DNA from: Agreia sp. PsM10
Lineage (GTDB): Bacteria > Actinomycetota > Actinomycetes > Actinomycetales > Microbacteriaceae
Direction: 5' to 3'
DNA length: 64,000 bases
Assembly (NCBI RefSeq): GCF_030433855.1
Contig: NZ_JARUXC010000002.1
Location: 310,001-374,000, forward strand
Shown here: piece by piece, positions 36,696 through 44,847 of the stretch
Numbering within the stretch: position 1 is the first letter of the stretch
Layout of the letters: every line of letters begins with the position of its first letter
Program-made: the position numbers and the translations under genes
Notes under the pieces: generated by a model
Databases searched by the model: none
What the model saw: only the letters and a program-made list of their open reading frames with translations
What the model was told of the DNA's origin: nothing

Positions 36696-37310
36696 ATGCG
36701 ATGGGACAACCTGTTCTCCGACCTCGAGAGCCAGCTCGAGTACGGTCTTCACGCCGAGGAGAACGATCTTCACGACGAGGAGGAGCGGCTGCGGCTCGGC
36801 CGGCTCTCGTTGAGAGACCGCCTGCTCCAGCTGGCGAGCGTCTCGGAGCGAGGGGCGAACTACTCGATCTCGTTCGTTCTGCTGGGCGGTGGCACCCTGT
36901 CGGCCATCGTGAAGACGATCGGAAAGGACTGGTTCGCGGCCGACCTCGACCCGAGCGCGTCGGGCGGCACGCGACGGCAGCGGCAGTGCATCGTTCCTCT
37001 CACCGCAGTGCAGGGGCTGTCGCTCACGAAGCGCCAGATACGCCACTCGCTCGAGCCTCGCCCGTCGCACGAGGGCGCCGGAGCGATCACCGACAGGCTC
37101 GGGCTCGCCTTTCTTCTCCGAGACCTGTGCCGCAGGCGCACTGCGATCGAGGTGGTTCTGGCCACCGAGTCGGTGTTCGGCACCATCGACCGGGTCGGTC
37201 GCGATCATTTCGACATCGCCGTGCACGACGCCACATCGTCGCGTCGCGAGGTCGAGGTCGTGGGCTACCGCCTCATCGCCTTCGACTGTGTCGTGCTCTT
37301 CAGGGTGTGA
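36696..37310 (+). CDS. Unknown 204-aa protein (Microbacteriaceae type)
   Basis: Starts ATG 36696 (MRWDNLFSDLESQLEYGL). An acidic, likely helical N-terminal region (EENDLHDEEERLRLGRLSLRDRLLQL) is followed by beta-rich stretches (ANYSISFVLLGGGTLSAIVKTIGKDWFAADL; IEVVLATESVFGTIDRVGRDHFDIAVHD) resembling two small beta-barrel repeats. A fragment such as VFGTIDRVGRDHFDI is reminiscent of SH3/LSm-type barrels, but I do not recognise a family. TACCGT eight bases upstream suggests a leaderless mRNA. It is convergent with the BldC-like gene, stops three bases apart. Function unknown. Confidence 0.75.
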   Translation: MRWDNLFSDLESQLEYGLHAEENDLHDEEERLRLGRLSLRDRLLQLASVSERGANYSISFVLLGGGTLSAIVKTIGKDWFAADLDPSASGGTRRQRQCIVPLTAVQGLSLTKRQIRHSLEPRPSHEGAGAITDRLGLAFLLRDLCRRRTAIEVVLATESVFGTIDRVGRDHFDIAVHDATSSRREVEVVGYRLIAFDCVVLFRV

Positions 37311-37313
37311 TTC

Positions 37314-37595
37314 TCAGCGCCTGATGATTCTGCCATCGGACAGCTCGGGCAGCGGTGCGGCGTCGGACTGCTGCCACAGGCTGAGGCGGCGGCTCTCCTC
37401 GTACATCGCGTCGATGTACGACTCCAGAACGAGCCGCTCGATGCGCCAGTGCCCGGCGGCTCCCACCTTTATGGCCGGCAGCTCGCCCGAACGAACCAGG
37501 GCGTAGACCTGTCTCGCCGAGACGTTCAGCACCTCTGCCGTGTCGGCAAGGGTGAGGAAACGACCGAGGCGATCGGGCGAAGCGGGATCGTTCAT
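37314..37595 (-). CDS. BldC-like MerR-type helix-turn-helix regulator
   Basis: 93 aa. The core (FLTLADTAEVLNVSARQVYALVRSGELPAIKVGAAGHWRIERLVLESYI) is the excisionase/MerR-like winged helix of the BldC type, which in Streptomyces binds promoters as head-to-tail oligomers to time development. The tail after residue 65 is longer than in BldC (about 68 aa), so this may be a family relative rather than the ortholog. It lies convergent to the unknown 204-aa gene and divergent from the SAF gene. Confidence 0.8.
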   Translation of the reverse strand: MNDPASPDRLGRFLTLADTAEVLNVSARQVYALVRSGELPAIKVGAAGHWRIERLVLESYIDAMYEESRRLSLWQQSDAAPLPELSDGRIIRR

Positions 37596-37631
37596 TCCTC
37601 AATTATGAAACCGGCGCGGTGCATCCTGCGG

Positions 37632-37650
37632 CCCTGTGGATAACTTTCAC
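37632..37650 (+). promoter_or_regulatory. DnaA-box-like promoter motif, copy 2
   Basis: CCCTGTGGATAACTTTCAC ends 32 bases before the SAF gene start codon and contains a perfect DnaA box (TGTGGATAA, 37635-37643). It lies in the 86-bp gap between the divergent BldC-like and SAF genes. Confidence 0.5.
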
Positions 37651-37681
37651 ACGGTGCCGCGAACCTTGGCACCATGTGCGT

Positions 37682-38326
37682 ATGGACCGCTCCGCTCCCC
37701 GCCTCCGAACGCATCGAAGGTTCTTCGTCGACCCTCGGTTTCTGATCGGAGTCACGCTCGTCGTGGTCGCCGCTGTCGGTGTCACCTGGCTCGTCGCGAC
37801 CGTCGACGAGACGACCGACGTCTACGTGGCGTCGTCAACGATCACGACGGGTGAACGACTCACCGCCGACGATCTGGCCGTCGCGCACGTGCGGCTCGGC
37901 TCGGCGGCCGACCGCTATCTCAGGCCAGACGACATTCCGGCGGAGGGCGCCGTCGTCGTGCGAGCCATCGGGCGGGGCGAACTGGTGCCGAGCGCGTCGG
38001 TGGGCGCCGCCCGCTCCGTCGACGAGGCCCAGGTGGTCGTCACCGTGTCCGGTCCGGTTCCGTCGGTCGTCGACACGTCCTCCCGGGTCACCCTCTGGTC
38101 GGCGGCCGCCTCCGACTCCGGGTCGGTGTTCGAGGCGCCCGTGGTCCTTGTCGCACAGGCCGAAGTCGTGTCGGTCGTCGAATCCGCCGGGCTCGTCGCA
38201 TCCGGCACCGATGTGCAGGTCGAATTGCGTGTTCCGCGCGAGTCCGTCGCATCCGTTCTCGAGGCCATGGCGAACGGTGCCGCGCTGGCCATCGTGCCCG
38301 ACGGCGAGCCGCTCGTCGAGAAGTGA
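37682..38326 (+). CDS. SAF domain-containing membrane-anchored protein
   Basis: 214 aa from ATG 37682. One N-terminal helix (FLIGVTLVVVAAVGVTWLVA) is followed by an extracytoplasmic SAF domain (ASSTITTGERLTADDLAVAHVRL; VVVRAIGRGELVPSASV) of the CpaB/RcpC type that in Tad pili binds peptidoglycan. No other pilus genes (TadA, TadB, pilin) are nearby, only the CpaE-like gene that overlaps it by GTGA at 38323. So this looks like a two-gene fragment of a Tad-type system or an independent pair. Confidence 0.8.
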   Translation: MDRSAPRLRTHRRFFVDPRFLIGVTLVVVAAVGVTWLVATVDETTDVYVASSTITTGERLTADDLAVAHVRLGSAADRYLRPDDIPAEGAVVVRAIGRGELVPSASVGAARSVDEAQVVVTVSGPVPSVVDTSSRVTLWSAAASDSGSVFEAPVVLVAQAEVVSVVESAGLVASGTDVQVELRVPRESVASVLEAMANGAALAIVPDGEPLVEK

Positions 38327-39603
38327 GCCCGGTGCTGACACTTCTGACCTGCCTCGACGACACGGCGCGTGACCGGCTGATCCAGCAGATCTCCTTCGCT
38401 GGACACGACATCGTCGCGCGGCTCGACACCGCGCACGATCTGGTGTCCGCCATCCGCGGCCGCACCCCCGACGGCATCGTCGTGTCCGCCACGAGGCGGC
38501 ACCTCACGCTCGACGTGCTCGCGGAGGCCGACGACGCGGGCATCCGCATGGTCGCGGTCGCGGCCGACGATGCCGAGCGGCGTTACGCGCTGTCTCTGGG
38601 GCTCTTCGAGGTGGTCGATGCACGCGCATCGTGGAACGACATCGAGGTCCTGCTGCGCGGCGGAGCAGCCGTGCCTCGCGGCTCCGCGCCCGAGGGTGAG
38701 GCGGGCACGGTGATCGCGGTGTGGGGCCCTGCGGGTGCCCCGGGCCGCACGACCGTGGCCATCCAGCTCGCCGCCGAACTCGCGTCCAGGGGCAGAACCG
38801 TGGCCCTGGTCGACGCAGACACCTATGGCGGAGCGATCGCGCCGAGCCTGGGCATGCTCGACGAGTCTCCGTCGTTCGCAGCGGCCTGTCGACTGGCCTC
38901 GCGAGACAGCCTCACCCTGGCCGAATTGGAGCGAATCGCGTCGCGCTACACCTCGCCGCGTTCGTCGTTCTGGATCCTCAGCGGAATCGGAAGAGCATCG
39001 CGGTGGCCCGAACTCGGAGCCGATCGTGTGACGACCGTGCTGAGCACCTGCCGCCAATGGGTCGACTACGTCGTAGTCGACACCGGGTTCAACCTCGAGA
39101 CAGATGAAGAGATCTCGAGCGACATGTTCGCCCCGAGGCGCAATGCCGCGACGCTCGCTGCGCTTCGTCAGGCCGACAGGGTGGTGGCCGTCGGCTCGGC
39201 CGACCCGATCGGACTGTCGCGGTTTCTGCGTGCCCACGTCGACCTCCTCGAGCAGGTCGAGACGGCCGAGATCTCCGTCGTGATCAATCGCCTGCGCGCG
39301 AGCTCGGTCGGCAGCAATGCGCAGCATCAGGTGCAGCAGACCCTGGGGCGCTTCGGCGGACTCGACGACGCCGTGTTCCTGCCGCTCGACACGGCGGGTG
39401 TCGATGCGGCCGTGCTGGCGGGTAAGACCGTTCTCGATGCCGCCCCTCGTTCACCGGTTCGCGCCGCCATCGCGCAGCTCGTCGATCGCAGCATCGTCGC
39501 GCCGTCGCCGCATGGCACATCGAGACGGGAGGCGCGACAGGCTGCGCGGCAGGGCCAGAGGGGTGGGCCGCTGCAGATGCTCCGCGCGCGTCGCCTAGGC
39601 TAG
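38323..39603 (+). CDS. CpaE-like MinD/ParA-family ATPase with variant Walker A
   Basis: 426 aa. The N-terminal 120 residues look like a degenerate receiver domain. From residue 130 there is a MinD/ParA fold with IAVWGPAGAPGRTTVAIQLAAELASRG, ALVDADTYGGAIAPSLGML and WVDYVVVDTGFNLETDEE. The Walker A reads GPAGAPGRTT (135-144) with Arg142 where Lys is expected, so ATP use is uncertain. The GTG start overlaps the SAF gene. The end carries a TAGGCT (39596-39601) that may be the pdtaS -10 element. Role in protein localisation is a family-level guess. Confidence 0.8.
   Translation: MSPVLTLLTCLDDTARDRLIQQISFAGHDIVARLDTAHDLVSAIRGRTPDGIVVSATRRHLTLDVLAEADDAGIRMVAVAADDAERRYALSLGLFEVVDARASWNDIEVLLRGGAAVPRGSAPEGEAGTVIAVWGPAGAPGRTTVAIQLAAELASRGRTVALVDADTYGGAIAPSLGMLDESPSFAAACRLASRDSLTLAELERIASRYTSPRSSFWILSGIGRASRWPELGADRVTTVLSTCRQWVDYVVVDTGFNLETDEEISSDMFAPRRNAATLAALRQADRVVAVGSADPIGLSRFLRAHVDLLEQVETAEISVVINRLRASSVGSNAQHQVQQTLGRFGGLDDAVFLPLDTAGVDAAVLAGKTVLDAAPRSPVRAAIAQLVDRSIVAPSPHGTSRREARQAARQGQRGGPLQMLRARRLG
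39596..39601 (+). promoter_or_regulatory. -10 element of a probable leaderless pdtaS transcript
   Basis: TAGGCT overlaps the stop codon of the upstream gene and lies seven bases before the GTG at 39608. No ribosome-binding site is present. Confidence 0.4.
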
Positions 39604-39607
39604 GCAG

Positions 39608-41101
39608 GTGTCGACGCTCAGTGATCTCGTACTTGCCCAAGGCCGCTCCTCCGAAGCCGATGTCGAGTGGCTGCATCTGCTGGTGAGCGACTGGCAGCTG
39701 CTCGCCGACCTCGCTTTCGCCGACATCGTCCTGTGGGTTCCCACGGCCGACGACTCGTTCCTGGCCGTCGCGCACGCCCGGCCTTCGAGTTCGGCCACCC
39801 TGTTCTACCGCGACTTCGTGGGGCAGAAGATCAAGCCGGAGTGGAACACCCAGGTCACCGAAGCGTTCCGCAACTCGGTCATCGTCGACACGGCCGCGCC
39901 CGACTGGTACGAGGAGACGCCCACGCGGGTGCGCGCCGTTCCCGTGCTGCGCCGACTCGCGCCGAACGACCGCCAGACCACCGACCACCCGATCGCGGTG
40001 ATCACCCGCCACACGAACCTCAGCGAGACGCGCACCCCCAGCCGTCAGGAACTCACCTTCAACGAGTGCGCCAACGACCTGTTCGCCATGATCGGCACTG
40101 GCGATTTCCCCGACCTGGGCGCGCCGACCGGTCCTCGACGAGGCGCCCCCCGCGCATCCGACGGTCTCATCAGGCTCGACGCCGACGGCATCGTCACCTT
40201 CGCCAGCCCCAACGGCCTGTCCGCATTCAACCGCATGGGCTTCCCCGAAGAACTCGAAGGCCAGTCCCTGGCCGAGGTCACGACCGCCCTGCTCGGCGGA
40301 CGGCTCGAGGTCGACGAATCCCTGCCCTTGGTCGTCACCGGCCGTGCCCCGTGGCGCACCGACATCGAGGCGAAGGGCGTCACGGTGTCGCTGCGCGCGA
40401 TTCCGCTGCGCCTGCAAGGCACGCGCTTCGGCGCCATCGTTCTCTGCCGCGACGTGACCGAGCTCAGGCACACCGAGCGCGAGCTCATCACGAAAGACGC
40501 GACGATCCGCGAGATCCACCACCGGGTCAAGAACAACCTGCAGACCGTCGCCTCGCTGCTGCGCATCCAGGCGCGGCGCACGCACTCCGAAGACGCCAAA
40601 GACGCTCTGACGCAGGCCATGCGCCGCGTCGCCGCGATCGCGGTCGTGCACGACACCCTCTCGGAGGGGCTCAACCAGCGCGTCGACTTCGACGAGGTCT
40701 TCGACCGCGTGCTGCTGCTCGTGGCCGAGGTCGCCTCGGCCCACAACACCACGGTGCACCCGAAGTCGAGCGGAAGCTTCGGCATCCTGCCGAGCGAGTA
40801 CGCCACGCCGCTCGCCCTCGCACTCACCGAACTCGTGACGAACGCGGTCGAGCACGGGCTGGCCGGCCAGGAGGGCCAGGTCGAGATCGTCGCCACGCGG
40901 TCGGAGGAGAACCTGACCGTCGAGGTGCGCGACAACGGCACCGGACTGCCCGAGGGCAAAGTGGGCTCAGGTCTGGGAACCCAGATCGTGCGCACCTTGA
41001 TTCAGGGTGAGCTCGGCGGAACGATCGACTGGCACACCATGGTGGGGTCGGGCACGGTCGTCACGATCGAGATCCCGTTCCGCTGGCTCACGAAGCCATA
41101 G
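39608..41101 (+). CDS. pdtaS: PdtaS-type sensor histidine kinase
   Basis: 497 aa soluble kinase. A GAF-like N-terminal domain (about 1-165), a PAS domain (about 185-285) and a HisKA_2 domain with the phospho-acceptor in IREIHHRVKNNLQTVASLLRIQ (His304 or His305) precede the ATPase domain (LTELVTNAVEHGL; DNGTGLPEGKVGSGLGTQIVRTLI). This plan and the neighbouring convergent whiB1 match Rv3220c. In mycobacteria PdtaS signals to the ANTAR RNA-binding regulator PdtaR; no such gene is in view here. Confidence 0.92.
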   Translation: MSTLSDLVLAQGRSSEADVEWLHLLVSDWQLLADLAFADIVLWVPTADDSFLAVAHARPSSSATLFYRDFVGQKIKPEWNTQVTEAFRNSVIVDTAAPDWYEETPTRVRAVPVLRRLAPNDRQTTDHPIAVITRHTNLSETRTPSRQELTFNECANDLFAMIGTGDFPDLGAPTGPRRGAPRASDGLIRLDADGIVTFASPNGLSAFNRMGFPEELEGQSLAEVTTALLGGRLEVDESLPLVVTGRAPWRTDIEAKGVTVSLRAIPLRLQGTRFGAIVLCRDVTELRHTERELITKDATIREIHHRVKNNLQTVASLLRIQARRTHSEDAKDALTQAMRRVAAIAVVHDTLSEGLNQRVDFDEVFDRVLLLVAEVASAHNTTVHPKSSGSFGILPSEYATPLALALTELVTNAVEHGLAGQEGQVEIVATRSEENLTVEVRDNGTGLPEGKVGSGLGTQIVRTLIQGELGGTIDWHTMVGSGTVVTIEIPFRWLTKP

Positions 41102-41174
41102 AGCTGATCCGGCGCATCCGGTTGCCCTGATGCGCTGAGTGGCTCGTATGCACTGACTCGCCCGCGCAAACGAA

Positions 41175-41237
41175 CGAGCCGCGAATTCTCTGTGCCGGTC
41201 GCGGGTAAGGACGACTCGCACGAGAATCCGCGGCTCG
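41175..41237. terminator. Long hairpin between convergent pdtaS and whiB1
   Basis: CGAGCCGCGAATTCTC (41175-41190) pairs with 41222-41237 over 16 bases with one mismatch, and pairing continues inward (GTGC/GCAC). It probably ends both transcripts. No T-run is present. Confidence 0.6.
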
Positions 41238-41252
41238 CGGATGCGGTGCTGT

Positions 41253-41501
41253 TTAGGAGGCGCGGCGCGCGCGTGCTGCGCGACGCTTGAGGGCGCGGCG
41301 CTCGTCTTCGCTGAGGCCACCCCACACGCCCGAGTCCTGGCCGGTCTCGAGGGCGTACTGCAGGCAGATCTCGGTGACCGTGCATCGTGCACAGACGGTC
41401 TTGGCCTTGTCGATCTGGTCGACGGCCGGGCCGGTGTTGCCTACGGGGAAGAACAGCTCGGGGTCTGCGGTGAGGCAGGCTGCTTTGTCGCGCCAATCCA
41501 T
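41253..41501 (-). CDS. whiB1: WhiB1-like iron-sulfur transcription factor
   Basis: 82 aa with Fe-S cysteines C9, C37, C40 and C46, the GVWGG turn, and a basic tail (RRALKRRAARARRAS). Small size, ATG with AAGGAG upstream, and position beside pdtaS identify WhiB1. WhiB1 is essential in mycobacteria, binds the housekeeping sigma factor and reacts with nitric oxide through its cluster. The 205-bp gap upstream to 41706 holds its promoter and that of the next gene; I see no third gene there. Confidence 0.93.
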   Translation of the reverse strand: MDWRDKAACLTADPELFFPVGNTGPAVDQIDKAKTVCARCTVTEICLQYALETGQDSGVWGGLSEDERRALKRRAARARRAS

Positions 41502-41706
41502 GGAGGTGCTCCTTTTAGTGCGGAAGCTTCGGCTGCCCTACGGGTGTAGAAAAAGGGCTCGGCCTAAGATTCGGGTGAGGGTCAATGGCACAGGGACTGC
41601 TGCAGAAAGAAATCTGCATCCACCCACGTCACTGTGAGCAACATTGACCTCAAATATGGTCGCATACTGGTAATTGCAAATCAAGACTTTTCTAGGGGTA
41701 ACGGCT

Positions 41707-42147
41707 GTGAGTGAACCGCTGAATTCGAAGCCAAATTCGGGTGAACAGGCACCGGATCCGTCGTCGCGACGACCGATTCTGTTGCTCGCGCTCTCAGTGG
41801 TCCTCGCGGCCGAGGCCCTACTCGCGACCGGTGTGACGGTGTGGCTCATCGTCGAGCTGCTCACGGCGACGCCCGATTCCTTCGCCTCGGCGGTCGTGAT
41901 TCTGCTCCTTGCCGCAGGCCTCGCGTGCGCGCTCTGGGCCATGGTCGTCGGTCTGCTCCGCCGGCAGGCCTGGGTGCGCGGTGCGGCGCTGACGTGGCAG
42001 CTTCTGCAGATCGCCGTGGCGATCGGATGCTTCCAGGGCGTCTTCGCCGTGCCGTCGCTCGGGTGGGCGCTCCTGATCCCGGCCGCCATCGCCATCCTGC
42101 TGCTCATGAGCCCGCCCGTCGTCGCTGCCACTCGCCGCGTCTCCTAG
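41707..42147 (+). CDS. Small four-helix membrane protein
   Basis: 146 aa from GTG 41707 (AGGGGTAA eight bases upstream). An earlier in-frame TTG at 41674 lacks support. Four helices: [85 protein letters not shown]. The N-terminal 25 residues are hydrophilic. It resembles the hypothetical integral membrane proteins often seen beside whiB1 in actinobacteria (memory). Function unknown. Confidence 0.75.
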   Translation: MSEPLNSKPNSGEQAPDPSSRRPILLLALSVVLAAEALLATGVTVWLIVELLTATPDSFASAVVILLLAAGLACALWAMVVGLLRRQAWVRGAALTWQLLQIAVAIGCFQGVFAVPSLGWALLIPAAIAILLLMSPPVVAATRRVS

Positions 42148-42170
42148 GCGGGCCCGCTTCGACAGGCGGA

Positions 42171-42518
42171 TCAGGTTCGCAGGATCGACGTCATCTTCTT
42201 GCCCCGGCCGACCTCGTCGACCAGCTTGTCCATGTAACGGATCTTCTGCATCAGCGGATCATCGATCTCCTCGACCCGGATGCCGCAGATGACGCCCGTG
42301 ATGAGCGACGCGTTCGGGTTCAAGGCCGGCGCATCGTCGAAGAACTGCTCGAACGTGACCTCATCGGAGATGGCCTTGTCGAGCTGCTCCTGGCTGTAGC
42401 CCGTGAGCCAGCGGATGACCAGGTCGACGTCGGATCTTTGCTGTCCCTTGCGCTCGGCCTTCGCCACGTAGTGCGGGTAGACGCTCGCGAAGCTCGTTGT
42501 GAAGATGCGGTGTTGCAT
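42171..42518 (-). CDS. DUF2200 domain-containing protein
   Basis: 115 aa that match DUF2200 over their whole length: [26 protein letters not shown] at the start, then [13 protein letters not shown], the [37 protein letters not shown] core. These small cytosolic proteins occur widely in bacteria as single genes and have no assigned function. It lies 18 bp downstream of bcp and may share its transcript. Confidence 0.9.
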   Translation of the reverse strand: MQHRIFTTSFASVYPHYVAKAERKGQQRSDVDLVIRWLTGYSQEQLDKAISDEVTFEQFFDDAPALNPNASLITGVICGIRVEEIDDPLMQKIRYMDKLVDEVGRGKKMTSILRT

Positions 42519-42536
42519 GGGGCGGCCCCTTCCGGG

Positions 42537-43019
42537 TCAGCTGTCGATGCCGAGCTTCTTGCGCAGGGAGGCCACGTGGCCGGTGGCCTTGACGTTGTAG
42601 AGGGCGAGGGTGATGACGCCGTTCTCGTCGAGCACGAAGGTCGATCGGATGACTCCCGTGACCGTCTTGCCGTACAGCGACTTCTCGCCCCATGTGCCAT
42701 ATGCCTCGTGCACGGCCTTGTCGGGGTCGGAGAGGAGCGGGAACGTGAGGTTCTGGCCTTCCTTGAAGGCGGCCAGTTTTGCGGGCTTGTCGCGCGACAC
42801 ACCGAGCACCTGGTAGCCGGCGGCCGCGAGCGAGTTGAGGTTGTCGCGGAAGTCGCACGCCTGAGTGGTGCAGCCGGGGGTGTCGGCTTCGGGGTAGAAG
42901 TAGACGATGGTCTTCTGCCCACGGAAGTCGATGAGCGACACCTCCACGCCGTCCTGGTCGAGGAGCGTGAACTCCGGTGCGGGTGTTCCCGCGGACAGTC
43001 GCGAAACGGTGTCGGTCAT
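42537..43019 (-). CDS. bcp: Thioredoxin-dependent peroxiredoxin, Bcp type
   Basis: 160 aa atypical two-cysteine peroxiredoxin. The peroxidatic cysteine is C50 in DTPGCTTQACDFRD, with C55 as likely resolving cysteine. It reduces hydroperoxides at the expense of thioredoxin. The start ATG 43019 is set by GAGGAGA; the frame is open ten codons further upstream without support. It is divergent from tRNA-Lys, and DUF2200 follows closely. Confidence 0.94.
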   Translation of the reverse strand: MTDTVSRLSAGTPAPEFTLLDQDGVEVSLIDFRGQKTIVYFYPEADTPGCTTQACDFRDNLNSLAAAGYQVLGVSRDKPAKLAAFKEGQNLTFPLLSDPDKAVHEAYGTWGEKSLYGKTVTGVIRSTFVLDENGVITLALYNVKATGHVASLRKKLGIDS

Positions 43020-43103
43020 GGTTCTCCTCTGGTCCAACGAGCGTCGCACGACGCTCTCATCTCATGGTAGTGTTTTCCCTCGGCGCTGCAGTTTCGCGCC
43101 AAG

Positions 43104-43176
<73 letters not shown>

Positions 43177-43180
43177 CCGC

Positions 43181-43213
43181 AAGCCCGGAGTTCTCACGAA
43201 CTCCGGGCTTTTT
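43181..43213 (+). terminator. Rho-independent terminator of tRNA-Lys
   Basis: AAGCCCGGAGTTC pairs perfectly with GAACTCCGGGCTT (13 bp) across a TCAC loop, followed by TTT. Confidence 0.9.
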
Positions 43214-43238
43214 CGATTCCGGCGAACGTGCTGCGCGA

Positions 43239-43271
43239 AGAAGCCCGGGGTCGAATCGACCCCGGGCTTCT
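43239..43271 (-). terminator. Terminator-like hairpin for the convergent membrane-protein gene
   Basis: AGAAGCCCGGGGTCG pairs perfectly with CGACCCCGGGCTTCT around AAT. It lies just past the stop of the gene ending at 43299 and shares the AAGCCCGG motif with the tRNA terminator. Confidence 0.7.
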
Positions 43272-43298
43272 CTGTTGCTCGGCTAAGCAGACCGGGCG

Positions 43299-44759
43299 TC
43301 AGTCCCAGTTCACCACCGGGTTGTCGGACGCCATGTCGACCGAGGGGGTTCCGAGGGCCGGGGCGAAGTAGATCGAGCAGCGCCCGGTCGCTCCGTCCTT
43401 CGTGCAGTCGGCCTCGACCGACGGCGAGCCGATGTACTCGCCCTCGACCAGCGTGGGGTTGTCGTAGCTCGGCGTCGCCTCGAGGGAGTCGAGGGTGGCG
43501 TTCGCGTCGGCACTGAGGCTGCGCGTGATGGTGCCGTCGGCGAGCTGCGTGCCGTCGCTGATGGTCGCGGGCAGATCGATTCCACAGCCGGCTGCCAACG
43601 TGGTCGATGCGATGCAGGCGTCGACCGCTGCCCTCACCAGACCGCGGAACTGCTGCAGAGCCTCTTCGGTCAGGGCGGGCTTGATCTGCGACGTGTCGGC
43701 TGATTCATACGGCTCGGTGATCGTCACCGTGGTGGGGCCGGAGAGCGTGAAGTTCTTCAGCGAGGTGGCCAGCTCATACGTGCCGGGGAAGACCTCCACC
43801 GATTCGGCGTCGACCTCCTGGCCGTTGATCGTGAGTCCGAGGCCGTCGAAGGGCTCCGTGTAGATCGAGCCCGTGCCCCCGCTGATCTCCCACTTTCCGT
43901 CGTCGTCGTAGTCGGACGTGCTGAAGGTGGTGGTGATGGGCTCGCCGTTCAGCAGGTACGTCGCCGTGACATCGGCCGAACCGCTCTCGCCCTTGGTCTC
44001 GGGAACGTCGATCTCGGTGATCGGCCCCAGCTCGGCCGACGCGGCGAGGGCCTCGTCGGTGAGAAGCGTCGAGTCGCTCGGAGGCGAACTGAGGTAACCG
44101 AGCGCGGTCTTGGCATCGCCGTCGGCGATGGCCGTGAGGTAGTCGGTCACGGCGTCTGAGGGCGATGACGCCTGGGCCTTGGGCTCTTCGCCACCACCGC
44201 CACCTCCGCCGCCGGCCATTCCGCCGATGCGCGAAATGCCGAAGACGACGCCGACCACAAGAATCACGACAACGAGAATCGCTCCGCCGATGATGCCGAT
44301 CAGCGCGCCCGTGCCGAGCTTGCGCTTGGGTCCCTTCGGCGCCGCGTAGCCTGCGGTGGGCTGAGCGCCGTACTGCGGTGCTCCATACTGCGGCGCACCG
44401 TTCTGGGGAGCGCCATTCTGAGGTGCTCCGTTCTGCGGAGTTCCGTACTGGGGCGCGCCGGGGGCCTGAGGCTGCGCCGAGGGCGGCACGTACTGCCCGC
44501 CCGCGTACGGCGGCTGCTGCGGTGCCTGAGGCGCGGACGGGGCCTGCGGGGGCGCGGACGGCGCATGCGGAGGCGCAACCGGCGCGGACGGCGCCTGCGG
44601 CACATCCGGCGCCTTCGGCGTCTCGGGAGCGGGCGGCACCTGCTTCGCGTCCGGCGCGTCGGGGGCGTCGGGCGCATCCGGCTGCGCCGGGGCACCGGGG
44701 AATGCGGGGAGCGGGGGAGTGCCCTGCTTGTCTTCGGCCCTGTCGTCGTTGTCGCTCAT
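43299..44759 (-). CDS. Proline-rich single-span membrane protein
   Basis: 486 aa. Residues 1-145 are Pro/Ala/Gln-rich with (D/A)AP repeats and Q(N/Y)GAP pentapeptides, a likely disordered cytoplasmic arm. One helix spans about 150-175. A poly-Gly linker then leads to an extracytoplasmic part of about 300 residues with a region resembling DUF4878-type low-complexity lipoprotein domains (SPSDAVTDYLTAIADGDAKTALGYLSS) and further beta-rich modules, with a Cys pair near the C-terminus. Such proteins are common and uncharacterised in actinobacteria. The start 44759 has GAAGGAA. Confidence 0.7.
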   Translation of the reverse strand: MSDNDDRAEDKQGTPPLPAFPGAPAQPDAPDAPDAPDAKQVPPAPETPKAPDVPQAPSAPVAPPHAPSAPPQAPSAPQAPQQPPYAGGQYVPPSAQPQAPGAPQYGTPQNGAPQNGAPQNGAPQYGAPQYGAQPTAGYAAPKGPKRKLGTGALIGIIGGAILVVVILVVGVVFGISRIGGMAGGGGGGGGEEPKAQASSPSDAVTDYLTAIADGDAKTALGYLSSPPSDSTLLTDEALAASAELGPITEIDVPETKGESGSADVTATYLLNGEPITTTFSTSDYDDDGKWEISGGTGSIYTEPFDGLGLTINGQEVDAESVEVFPGTYELATSLKNFTLSGPTTVTITEPYESADTSQIKPALTEEALQQFRGLVRAAVDACIASTTLAAGCGIDLPATISDGTQLADGTITRSLSADANATLDSLEATPSYDNPTLVEGEYIGSPSVEADCTKDGATGRCSIYFAPALGTPSVDMASDNPVVNWD

Positions 44760-44847
44760 GGGTTCCTTCGTCGTTACGGAATGGGCTGTGCGTTCGGGCA
44801 CACGGGGAGCGTCGCGAAATCGAACCATCGATCACACGACATGCTCA

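Noticed and set aside
37635-37643. Replication origin suggested by a perfect DnaA box
   Set aside because: Only one perfect box and one relaxed box; no dnaA, dnaN or AT-rich unwinding region nearby.
44380-44470. CRISPR-like repeat in the proline-rich membrane protein gene
   Set aside because: It is a run of in-frame Q(N/Y)GAP codons with no spacer structure.
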